A stretch of 64,000 nucleotides of DNA. It comes from Coniella vitis. Taxonomy: Eukaryota; Ascomycota; Sordariomycetes; Diaporthales; Schizoparmaceae. The stretch spans positions 2,418,001 to 2,482,000 of the forward strand of contig WUJK01000002.1 in the NCBI GenBank assembly GCA_011317545.1, given 5' to 3'. Below, piece by piece: positions 22,528 through 33,045 of the stretch (position 1 is the first letter of the stretch; each line of letters starts with the position of its first letter). Under the pieces are notes generated by a model, which had not been told where the DNA came from, did not search any database, and saw nothing but the letters and a program-made list of their open reading frames with translations. A program made the position numbers and the translations under genes.

Positions 22528-24922
22528 TATACGTAGTAAGACTGGGTGCTGAATTGCGGACCGAGACGCCCCACAGCACAGCCTCGTGGCGCACGCCCCA
22601 AACATGTCCACGATGGGGAAAAACCACGTACTTGTATACAACAAAGTTTACCGTGATGGCGTAACCACCACTCATGGTCTGGAGAGGAGAAGAGGCCCAA
22701 GAGAACTGTTCATCTATTTTGTGTAATCTTTAGGCCTTTTTTTTACGTGTCGAGTGACGTGGTCACGATTCGGGTTCCGCCTGGATAGCTGTGAGGTGAG
22801 GTTCAACAACCCCCCCACGCCCTCAGAATGCAAATTAATGATGAGGTAAGCCACAATCAACATTGCGACCCAAGTCCAGGCTCTACTATCTATACACCAT
22901 GTACTATGAAGTGAAAGCAAACGACTAGATGCGGCTGGACAAGACACTCTACTACTAGCATCCTTACACATTCATTTCATCAGAGACCGCCGCCGTGTAA
23001 CAAGCAGGTAAGTATATACAGAGTGCATAGCAGCCTGCCAGTGGTGATTGCATTCCCAAGATACTATGTACATACCAAGTGCCGCGCGGCCCGGCCAATC
23101 ACCTGAGTACGTCAGCGGCTTGAGTAGGTTCAAGTACCGAAGCGTTCTCTGCCGGGAGCCGAGCAGAAATCGAAGCATAGACAACTGATAGCATTCAATG
23201 GGGAGCCTATTTCCCCCCTCCGCCAAAGATGACGCGGATTTATGGATTGTGGGAAGGCTTGTGTGTTTTTTAAGATTTGTGTACGCTCTTGCGACATGTC
23301 TTGCGTACGTGAGCCATCAAGATGCAAGTACATACGGTACTACCAACGAGCTCGGCATCTTCCCGGGGCCCGGGAGGCTGAGACACGCACAATACAACCA
23401 AAAAAGACATGCCAGAGTGCCACGTTAGCATATGAAAGGAGACATGGCCGTTGCGCATACTCGCAGTGTCCGACGGTGACCAAGAGAAGCCTAAGCCTCT
23501 ACATGGCCTGACGGAGTAGTACTTGCGTGCGCATGCGTCCACAGTAGAATGTACGCTACGGCAGAGTGATTTAGCCGAGTTGAATGGTAGAGCACCTGTG
23601 TACACGAGCGGTCGACATTGCGCTTTTACAGTGTTGACTCGGAGTAATTTCTTGCTGGCCCATCATGGCGCTACAATCGATACCATAGGAGGAGGCCCTG
23701 GAGAGGTAGAGACTCGGTGTCACTTGTCTTCGGCTGGTGCCGTGCCCTGTCCTATGTAAGGGACCAGTGGCGGCAGCAGCTATTTTTACCACTGCTACGT
23801 ACGTACATAGTACTATGCAGCCCTGGTTTGAGTGGCAGAGTGGCTATCAGGCCCCGCTGGGGTACACTAAGTCCCCGGTAGCGAGCCTGTGACCCTCTGG
23901 CGTGCAGGCCCCATCCTCGCTAAGAGCCCGTGGCTGCAGAGGCTCGTCGATCTTCGATGGCAGCAAAGAGATGCAGGAAAGAAAAAAAAAAGGGCAAGAA
24001 CACGAGGCCGACAAAGCAGGTAGGCGCGACCGTCTGTGTTCGTTGGTCAGTCAAAGGCTGGACGGCTTGGGCAAACTTTTTCTCTTTTCCCGCCTTGTTC
24101 GTCTGCTAGTTTGTCGTCTTTGGACAATCCGTCCATCCCATCATCCATTCACGCTCCGCACCCGCACAGCCCGCTGCCAGTTGCTCGTGACCTGTTGCTC
24201 GCCTCGTTGCTGCTCGACACTCGACACACCACCATTCGCTGCTTCTCGACACCCGTCCGTCCCACCGACCACCCGTCCACCAGTCCCTGGCAAGCGAGCG
24301 CCCGCCAATCACCACCCACTGGCCTGGGTCGACGCGGCCCCCGACAACGGGCACATGGCAGCTGGCAGCCATCAATCAGCCCTAACAAAGCAAGGCAGAG
24401 AGCATCCAAGGACAGTCCTGCCGCTGGCGTCGGCTCGTTTGGCCAGCCAACACGATTGACCAACGTCGGCGTCGGTTCGCTCGCTTGACGTTGCCTCGCT
24501 CTGCGTTGCGCCGCAGTGCTTGCTCGCTCCCGGCCATCCAACTCCCCATCCACCCGGTGACCTCGTGCTCGCCCTCCAGTCCCGTCCAGCAGAGCAGGCC
24601 AAGCAGAAAGCGCATGCTGACGAACACAAAAACGCCCCGTACAAAACCCGACAAGCCTGATCCACTTGCTCCCAACTCTAACTCCTCGACCCGCTCAGCT
24701 GCTGTGGTCCCCTTGCTCCACCCAGGAACCCGGCCGTCAATACGACCTTCAATAACCTTACATAGTACAGCACTGTACTATACATACAAGAGACACACAC
24801 ATGCGCTGATCGCATCTGCTCGTTGGCTTTTCCCCTTTCCCACCGCGACCCCGAGCAGCGCTGCCGTGTCTCGCGCGCAGAGGTAGACAAGAACCACAGC
24901 GAAAGGGAAACGAACAGCAGCC

Positions 24923-25140
24923 ATGGACTCCACCGCGGCCCCCAACGACGACTCGCTCCATGCGCCGTCGACGCCGCCTTCTCCCTCGCTGCCCTCGCCG
25001 CCCCAGGAGACCGGGATGGGCGATGCTGCCGCTCCAGCCCATGCGCAAGCATCTTCCCAATTGCCCGAAGAGCCGCAGCGCTATTCCCATCAAACTACCC
25101 AATCCGTACAGCCGCAGCAGGACCAGACAGCAGTAATGCT

Positions 25141-25181
<41 letters not shown>

Positions 25182-25553
25182 CACCCGCTGCCACTGCTGA
25201 CGATGCTGACGCTCGTGCTCAGACCCAAACCCCCGGTAGCCCACCAGCTGTCCCAGCGAGCGCAAGCGAAACTAGTCGAAATCTGCCGCCGGACCAGGGT
25301 CACCACGAGCCTCCTCATCCCACTAAACCACCACAGCCCCTAGTCGTAGTGCCTCCCGCTGTTGAGCCTGCTGTACTGCTGCCGCCGCTGCAGCAGCGCC
25401 TCCATTCCGAACACGACCTGCCCGCCAGCCCAAGGCACGAGCTTCAACTCATCCCTGAGGACCAACCCATAGATTCCCCCCAACCCTCCGACTCGGATAT
25501 CGCCTCGCGGGCCCCCCCAAACGCTCCCTCCTCTTCCTCCTCTTCCTCTAATT

Positions 25554-25586
<33 letters not shown>

Positions 25587-28500
25587 TCGTGACCGGCACT
25601 TTCTCTGCTCGTGCCTCCGCGGCCTCAACCCCTGACACAGCCATCGGCAGCAACATACATCCTCCTGTCCTGCGTCCCGCCCCGCGCTCTCGACCCTCGC
25701 GCTCCTCCTCCAGATCTCCGACCATTCACATTTCCCCCGTCGAACCACCGGCGGCGCCAGCCATCATCCGCACCGCCTCGACCAATTCTGTCCTCCGACA
25801 TCCTGCCCCGGATATCAATCCCCGCTCCGGCTCCTACACTAGCAATATTGCCGCTCTCGAAGCCAGCGCTGAGCGTCTGTCCATGACTAGTAGCATCGAG
25901 GATGCAATAAGAGACGCCCACAACGAACTCAAGCGAAGCGACAGCCGTCGCTCGTCCATTCTCGCCGCTAGTCTCCGCACAGACTTCAACAATACCAATA
26001 ACAACAACAACAACAACCACCACCACCACCACCATCACCACAACGACGCTGCTTCTGCGGCTCAGATCCTATCCCAGAGCTCCATTGTCGGTCTCAATAA
26101 CGCAGCCAGGACGGGAGGATATTCCCCGGGAGGATACATTATGAGTCCCACTCAGTCTCTTACCGGTTGTCTGAGGAGCGGAAGCAAGGGCAGCGGCCCT
26201 TTGTCGAGAGCAAATAGCACACGAAGTAAACCCGAGACGATCGAGGGCGAAGCGTTTCCCAATCTGTCCTCTGGGTCTTTTATGTCAAGAGACGGTCCAG
26301 GCAAAGGGTCTGTACGAAGTGTGCGCAGCACACGCAGCGTTCACAGCACCTACAGCGTTCAAAGCAACCGTTCCGGCCCGCTTTCGCTGGCTGAGATCGC
26401 CGAAATGGAGCCTCCTGCCACCTTGACGACGGCAGCCATGGATGCGGCAGACCGTCTGCACCCTGGCAAGAATAAACAAGAAGAGGACTTGATAGCCGCC
26501 CGCGCTCACCAGAATGTTGACCCAGACGCCACAGATCTGCAAGTTGTAGATGAATCTGCACAACAGACTGTCGAGCGACATGAACGGGCACCATTGGTTG
26601 ATGAAATGGCTAGCTCGCGATATTGGAACGACCATGGAGACATGAATCTGCGAATCCGCAATCCCACCGAACCACCACCCGCCCACGACCACGACGGATA
26701 TGACGCCAACCCCCATAACCACCACAACAATGCCTATGCGACTCCTGATAGTCTGGATGAGGACGATATGTTCGCCGACTTTGACGGTATGCACTGCGAC
26801 CCAGATTCGGTGGCTGAGCACTTCCCCGTGCACCGCGAAGAAGAACAAGAAGCAGCAGCCCCGCAACGACGACCAGGAGTCTTGCAGCCCAGACGAGCAC
26901 CAGCAGCACCCCGTCCTCAATCTTACTTTGATCCAGAAACGAACCAGGAAATGCTCTACTATCCTGCCCGTGTGCCAGCAATGCTAAACTTGCCGCCCAA
27001 GCTGGGCAAGGGCATGAAAGCTGCGCAAGCAGCGCGGGTTGCACGGAGGAGTCAGCTGCTCAGCCAGATGCCAAAGCCTGCGCGTGAGAGCAGAGCTTGG
27101 CTTTCTGAACCCGTGGAGACTGAGGGCCAGCCGAGGGACTTGTTGGGAGTGGATCTGACGCCGAGCCCAATGAACTTCCTGGGCGACGAGGTCACGCCTA
27201 CCTCGGCGCACTCTAGCTCCCGTGGTCTCGGTCCCGAGCATGCCCTTGCGGCTCTCGAGTGCCCCGAAGGCCACGTTTCGCAGGAGAACTCACCATTACA
27301 TCCGCGAGACACGCAACAGCAGCATCTACGACGCCCGAACAAGATTGGAGGCGGTCACACCCAAGCGCGTCAGTCACAGATGAACTTGTCCAATCTACCA
27401 CCTCAGCTGCGTGCGAGTGTGTTTTTCGACCTTCCAGCTGAGTCGGCACCTAAACTGGAGGTCAAGAATGGCTCTGCAATGGATACGTTGGACAGCATTT
27501 TGGACGCAGCGGCATCGGCACCCGTTACTGCTTTTACGGACCATGCCTTTGCAGGCCATTTGGGGTCGGAAGTGTATGGCCACGAGAGGAAAAAGAGTCG
27601 CAAAAGTCAAATGATGCTGGCCGAAGCAAGCGATGAAGCCATCCCAAGAAAGAGGCTCTCCAAGGCACCTGCAGCAACGCTGGCGGTACCAGACAATGAC
27701 AAGCGCAAATCAGTATGGTCGTTGCTGCCTGGGCGTAAGTCGCGCAGCAGCGTCAACTTGCTGAATACACAAGATGATGACGCTCGATCGAGGCTGTCGG
27801 CTTCTGCGCACGACGACGACGGTTCCGGGTCTGACGTTGACGAGCACTCAGCTCTTGCGCCCGATGACGACGAAAGGGGCTCTGAAGACGGCGAGCCTCT
27901 TTACTCGGGCCCACCCACAACGCTCTTGGCAGAGCTGCAAATGCGCAAGCAGCAACACAAGAATCGTACGCGGAATCCATTACACCAAGGCAATGCTTTG
28001 CACAGTACGCTTCTCGAGCTCGACACGGTAGCCCAATGGGATGCAAAGCAGCGAAAACAGAGACAGGTCAACCTGGCGTGGGCTGCCGACAAGTCGGATC
28101 TCGGTAGCGACACAGAAGACGACGAAGATATTCCACTCGGCTTATTGGCTGCGAAGAAGCAGCTTCGTCCGCATGCGACAGAGCGTGATCTAGCAATAGC
28201 AGTACACGAGATGAATCGACCATTGGGGCTGATGGAAAGACGCGACATGGACGACAACGAGCCCTTATCACGGAGGCGAGATAGGCTGCAAGGGAAGCCG
28301 GTGCCGGTCAGCATGTACCTCCAACCTGGTGGCACTGCTAGCAGGCTGTCTATGATGCCCGGCAGCGATAACAGCAATGGACGACTTTCTCCGTTGCGCA
28401 TGGCTGGCGCTCATGGTGGTTCCGGTACAAATACCCCACATGGAGAGACGGAGGAAGAAATCGAAGGCGAGACGCTTGGCGATCGTATGAGGCGCTTGCG

Positions 28501-29659
28501 CGGAGAGGACGAGGAGAATCCCCTGCCCAGAGCCAGGCGCGTCAGCATGGCCTTCTCTGAGGAACTTCTCAGCGAATGGGGCATTGACGAGGCGGCCGAG
28601 AAGAGGAAGAAAGAGGAGGAAGTAGCCAAAGCGGCGGCGGCGGCAGTAGCAGCAGCAGCAGCGGCAGCAGCAATTCCAGCCGACGAAGAGGAAGAGACGC
28701 TCGGTCAACGTCGTCGTCGTTTGCAAGCCGAGCGCGAGGCCCGCGAAAAGGAAATGGGCATCCGCGCTGTGCCCCACCACAGCGTCGAGACCGCGGGTGC
28801 CAAAGGGGACCGTCTGTCGCGGCGTCTTAGTATGGCGGGTGTGCTAGCCGCTAATCCAATCGAAGGACCCCAAGGCCGCATGGACCCTCGCGAAGCTGAG
28901 CGCCTGCGCAAAGAGGAAGAAGGTGCGCGTGCGGCACAAGAACAGGACGTCAAGATGCGCGCGTTCCGGAACCAGATGCCGATTGACATTGCCGACCCTT
29001 CGGGTGGCGTGCTCAAGCCGGGTGGGTACCAGCGCGGACGGTTCAACGATAACATGGGCGGACACGGCGTGGCGGCTGGTACCAGTGTCAACAACAACCG
29101 CGCGCACCTCCGTGCTAGCATGAGCATGAGCCAGCTGCATGGTGACCAAATGGGTGGCCCTTATAACCACAACCGGCGAGTAATGAGCAGCGGCGGCGCC
29201 GCCGCTGCCGCCGGTGGGGGGTTGAACCTCATTGGCGCAGCGGGTAACTACAACATGCCGTACAATCAGCAGCAACAGCAACAGCAACAGCAGCATTATG
29301 GTGCTGCCGACGATGGTCTCAACCCCGTATTCGCCAAGACGCAGCCATTTGGGAACGGGTACTCGGGCGGGTTCATGCAGCAGCCGCAGTTCCAAAACGC
29401 CAATAGCCCGTTTATTAGTGGTGGACTGGTAAGCCAGCAAGGCCTGTATCCTGCTGCGTCGATGAACCAGACCGTGTATGGTGCCGGGGTTGGGTTCGGA
29501 GGTCCTGCTACGAATGGCGGTGGTGGAATGGGCGGATACTATCACCAGGCTGGTGTTGTGCCCATGCAGCAGATGCATCAGATGCCAATGTACCAAACGC
29601 AAATGGTTGGTGTGCAACCTACGGATCGGGTTGAGCGGTGGAGGCAGGGGATAAGGTAG
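24923..29659 (+). CDS. Large disordered protein with Q, N, H and A tracts
   Basis: A single uninterrupted exon encodes 1578 residues. I do not recognise a named family or any enzyme domain. The first 450 residues are rich in Pro, Ser and Gln, with a Gln tract near 73-86, an Asn tract near 211-221 and adjoining Asn and His tracts near 356-374. A middle part has Ser/Arg motifs (for example SVRSVRSTRSVHS) and basic blocks such as KRKSVWSLLPGRKSR. The C-terminal third holds charged, probably helical segments (near 1180-1330) with two copies of an ETLG-type unit (GETLGDRMRRLRGED and EETLGQRRRRLQAER) flanking an Ala run near 1237-1250. A Gly/Gln/Met-rich tail has a second Gln tract near 1449-1458. 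The composition suggests a regulatory or scaffold protein. The continuous frame with an ATG in good context (GCCATGG) argues that it is a real gene. Confidence 0.85.
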
Positions 29660-30581
29660 AGGGGGTGGTTGTCTGTTTTTTTCTTCCCCTCCTCTGAGGA
29701 TGTGTACGTTATATTTGTGTGTTGTTGAGAGTCAGGGAGGGTAAAGTGAAGCTGAGGCGGTGGTGAGGGACACTGGAGGATTTGGAACGGCGTGCCTGAA
29801 TGATTAACATTATTGCATATATTTATACATATACATCTTGGTACAGCGCGGACATGGTATTTCCAGGGTTGAGCTGGGCTGGGCTGGGCTGGATGGTAAT
29901 ACATTTTAGAAACATGGAGTCAAGAGGACCCAGGAGGGTCATACTTTGTCTAGGAAGGATGGGCAAGATAGATGAGCAGGAGTCTTTGACGAGAGATCAA
30001 AGGAGAGAGGGGCGAAAAAAGCCAATAATTCTCGACCGTCAACCTGGGTCTGTCTGGTCTTTTCTGCCGCTCTTACCAAATACCGACGACGGGGCTGGGG
30101 ATGGGTCGCATTGCGTGGGCGTTGACGGTCTTTGCCCTTTTATTCTAGGGCAATAACGGGTATTTAATCTATGTAGGCAATGAATGGCATTGAAGATGAA
30201 ATCCAAATTCATGTTGCAAGCTTGCGGGACTGGGCGATTGTGATTGTTGGTGTGAAGGATGCGGTGACGCATGCATGATATAGGTTTTTTTTTATTTATT
30301 TCATTGGATGAGCTGTCTTTTGTTTTGAGAAGTTTTGCTTCCCTTCTTTTTTTCTTTTTCTATCGTTTTTTTTTTTCTTCCTTTCTTTTTTCCTTTTGTG
30401 TTGGCAGCTTCTAGAGCACTGTCTAGACTGTCAGACCTTACTCGAGTAGCAAATACCCATCAATTCTTTTCCATTCTGATAATCTCTCCCTCTCATATCT
30501 CACATCTCATGCCCACCTCTGCCTCGATTTTCCTTTCTTTTGGCCGTCCAATACCACATCCTCACTCAGCACGAGGCCTGC
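29660..30581. other. Convergent 3' region
   Basis: No gene is seen. It lies between the stop codons of the 1578-residue protein gene and the HAL2-like gene and should carry both 3' UTRs. T-rich tracts occur near 30285-30395. Confidence 0.6.
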
Positions 30582-32267
30582 TTACTCCCCGTTCTGCCCG
30601 TCCGCCAAATCAGGCCTCACATCTCTCACCACATCCCGGACCGTCCTCAGCACCTTGTCAAACACGCCAGCATCCCTGGGCGCAGCAACAATGCCCCAAT
30701 TCCGCACCATCTGTCTGCCCGCCGCCCAGTTGATGTCCCGGCCGTCGACATCACTCACCTGCCCGCCGACCTCCTCGTACAGCAACATGGCGCCCGCATG
30801 GTCCCAGATTTTGGCGAGGCGAGAGCGGGATTTGTAGACCCACCAGGTACAGTTCCCCACGCCCAGTGCGAGGAGCACCCAGCGCAGGACCCACGGGAGG
30901 AGGGTGTTGCCTGGGTAGTTGGGCGGAACCGCGTTGGATGGGAGCATGTGTTGTTGGGTGGTGGTGGAGGAGGAGGAGGAAGAGGACAACGGCGGCGTCG
31001 TCGCGGCAGGAGGGTTGAAGTCTGCGTCTGCGGGGACAAGGGTGGGTGCTGTGCTCATGCCCAGACGGCGGGCGATTTCATGGTGCACTGCTGCGAGGCC
31101 TGAGGTGTTGCGTGCAGTGGTGGAGCGGAGGAGCGGGGGGGAGGTTGAAGGGTAGCCTAGTTTGGGGAGGCGGAAGGTTGCTGTGTTGTTGTTGTTGTTG
31201 TTGTTGTTGTTGTCGTCGTTTGGCCGTGGAGAGGTAGAGATGACAGCGGTCGTACCGTTATACCCGACTGGCAAAAGCGGCGTGCGCACATATGCGCCAT
31301 GTCCACGCACGCCAAAGACGATGCAGCCCCTTCCGGTTGGGTCCAGGGAGTCGTCGGATGCGCAAAAGGAGATGTTGGAGGCCATGTTGGGGCAGCCCAC
31401 GACGGAGAGGACCTGGTCGATGTTGTTTGTGCCGTCTTGCTGCCCACTGTCGGTGTCTCCATGTTGGCGAAGGAGCGCAACGTTGATGGCGTACAAAAGA
31501 CCCTTGACAAAGTTCTCCGTGCCGTCAATGGGGTCAAAGACCCAGATGCGCCCGTTGCCGTGGTCTTGTTGGGCGGGACTGCCTTGGCCGCACCAGTCGA
31601 TCATCTGGCACATTTGCTCGGGGGAGGAGGGGAAGGCGACGAGGTGGTTGTACTTGTTGACGTTGTCCTCGTGGCCATGGCCGCTTCCCTCGGTCGTCTC
31701 AGCACCCTTCTCACCCTCACCCTCGCCCGCACCCGCACCCGCACCCGACCCTGGCCTCTCCTGGTCCAGCAGGCCCTCCACAGCCTTCAACACAGCCCAC
31801 ACCCTGTCTCGCAGCGCAGGGTTGCTCCTCAGCGCGTCGGCCGACTCCTCGCCCACAAAGCGGTCCTGGGGGAACGCCGCGTGGAGGGTGCTCGTCAGCA
31901 GTGCCTGGATGGCAAAGTCGCCAATGGTGACGGGCGACAGGTCGTCTTTGGCGACGACGCCGAGTCCGCTGGCGCTGCCTGTTTCAGCGGCCGCCGAGGC
32001 GAGGGAGCTGATCTGGGACGGGGTGGCGGAGGCTGAGGCTGAGGCTGAGGCTGTGGCTGTGGCTGTGGCTGTGACTGTGGCATCTGGCAGGCTGGCGGCT
32101 GGTGCGCTCCTGCTCGGCGATTGTGATTGGGACTGCGATGCAGACTGCGACTGCGACTGCGACTGCGACTGCGACTGCGACTGCGAGAGGACCAGAGTGC
32201 TCAGTCGGGCGGCGGCCGAGACGGCGGCGATGGCGACTTTCAGTTCGTGCGAGTAGGGCGAGTCCAT
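30582..32267 (-). CDS. HAL2-like bisphosphate nucleotidase with repeat insert
   Basis: This intronless 561-residue protein belongs to the lithium-sensitive inositol phosphatase superfamily and is closest to the HAL2/MET22 type, which hydrolyses 3'-phosphoadenosine 5'-phosphate. The metal-site motifs are present: SPVTIGDFAIQ near residue 108, GEES near 137-140, WVFDPIDGTENF near 245 and WDHAGAMLLYEE near the C-terminus. Yeast Hal2 is only 357 residues. The excess here is a low-complexity insert of about 70 residues (roughly 28-98) with Ser-Gln and Ala-Thr/Ala-Ser repeats, plus Asn- and Ser-rich loops and Glu-rich segments later on. The motif DPIDGTENFVKG lies between HAL2-type (TKGFLRG) and IMPase-type (TTNFVH), so the substrate is uncertain. 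The start chosen is the ATG at 32267, just before the helical N-terminus. It is divergent from the P450. Confidence 0.87.
   Translation of the reverse strand: MDSPYSHELKVAIAAVSAAARLSTLVLSQSQSQSQSQSQSQSASQSQSQSPSRSAPAASLPDATVTATATATASASASASATPSQISSLASAAAETGSASGLGVVAKDDLSPVTIGDFAIQALLTSTLHAAFPQDRFVGEESADALRSNPALRDRVWAVLKAVEGLLDQERPGSGAGAGAGEGEGEKGAETTEGSGHGHEDNVNKYNHLVAFPSSPEQMCQMIDWCGQGSPAQQDHGNGRIWVFDPIDGTENFVKGLLYAINVALLRQHGDTDSGQQDGTNNIDQVLSVVGCPNMASNISFCASDDSLDPTGRGCIVFGVRGHGAYVRTPLLPVGYNGTTAVISTSPRPNDDNNNNNNNNNTATFRLPKLGYPSTSPPLLRSTTARNTSGLAAVHHEIARRLGMSTAPTLVPADADFNPPAATTPPLSSSSSSSTTTQQHMLPSNAVPPNYPGNTLLPWVLRWVLLALGVGNCTWWVYKSRSRLAKIWDHAGAMLLYEEVGGQVSDVDGRDINWAAGRQMVRNWGIVAAPRDAGVFDKVLRTVRDVVRDVRPDLADGQNGE
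32029..32078 (-). repeat. Hexanucleotide repeat coding Ala-Ser and Ala-Thr
   Basis: GGCTGA and GGCTGT hexamer repeats inside the HAL2-like gene code for a run of alternating Ala with Ser or Thr. This is one of two different dipeptide repeats in the same insert. Confidence 0.85.
32131..32187 (-). repeat. Hexanucleotide repeat coding Ser-Gln
   Basis: A GACTGC hexamer array (about nine units with small changes) codes for alternating Ser and Gln near residues 28-48 of the HAL2-like protein. The unit length keeps the frame whatever the copy number. Confidence 0.85.
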
Positions 32268-33045
32268 GTTGGTGTATTGGCGTGGTGAATAGTACACAGT
32301 GAATGGGGGAAAAGGAAGACAATGACAATGACTTCACCGAAAAGTTACTTGCTACCGAATGGGGCGCGTTGATGCCTGGATTCGGATACGGATCGCCGAC
32401 CCCATCCTGACTAAGCGGCGTCGGCGTATTATATGTACATAGTATGTACTAACACTATATGCCCAGATAGGCAGTACGTACCTGCCTAGATCGTAGAAGT
32501 GGAAGTTCAATGTATTCTTTTTGGAAAGAAAAATACATATATGTATAATAATATTACATTGTATAAATATATGCATTATTCTTAGCAGCGCAGCATTAAT
32601 ACACGACGTCACAAAAAGATGTTGTAATACGAGCTTTGAAGTCATTGTTTATTATCTTATTAGGCTTTTTAAGGAGTAAATCCGCTGTAAAAGCTTAAAT
32701 ATAGCGATATGCGGGGGTGAGAAACTTAGTTACCCTGCACCAATAAGGGTAACGGTGACGCGGCGCGCCAAGGGCTCCGAGAACAACCACGCACTGCCTT
32801 GGTCCGTTGAAGCCGTCGCGTTGTCGGCTGCAGTTGGATGGACTCAAAGCATAGGGAGCAAGTACTTGGGATGTAAAGGGGCAAAGGGTTCTTCTGATCA
32901 GAGTATTTAACTGGCGAGCCTGAACAGACATCGAAGAGACGATGAAGAAAGCAGCCGCGCCAGCTGTGCAAGCAAGCAAGCTTCCTTGGCCAGCTACGAA
33001 CACGCCGTTGATACAGACTGGCTACCAGCCAGACCATCCCCCATC
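32268..33045. other. Divergent promoter region, HAL2-like and P450 genes
   Basis: The 778-bp region separates two genes read outwards. TACATAGTA lies at 32436-32444, and an AT-rich core near 32510-32590 could hold shared promoter elements. No gene is seen. Confidence 0.6.

Larger units (their letters stand above)
18092..24922. other. 6.8 kb gene-free gap rich in TACATAGTA motifs
   Basis: This is the largest gap in the window. No open frame longer than about 190 codons has a recognisable domain, and none has convincing splice structure. It carries eleven exact copies of TACATAGTA or its reverse complement: 18816, 19315, 19326, 19829, 21099, 21670, 22507, 22519, 23062, 23804 and 24759. It also holds a GACT repeat and a T5CTC array. 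The last part (about 24000-24922) is C-rich with short upstream frames and is probably the promoter and long 5' leader of the 1578-residue protein gene. Confidence 0.6.

Noticed and set aside
32986..33045. A 20-codon N-terminal extension of the P450
   Set aside because: It would need a TTG start. The ATG at 33046 directly precedes the membrane anchor, which is the normal P450 layout.
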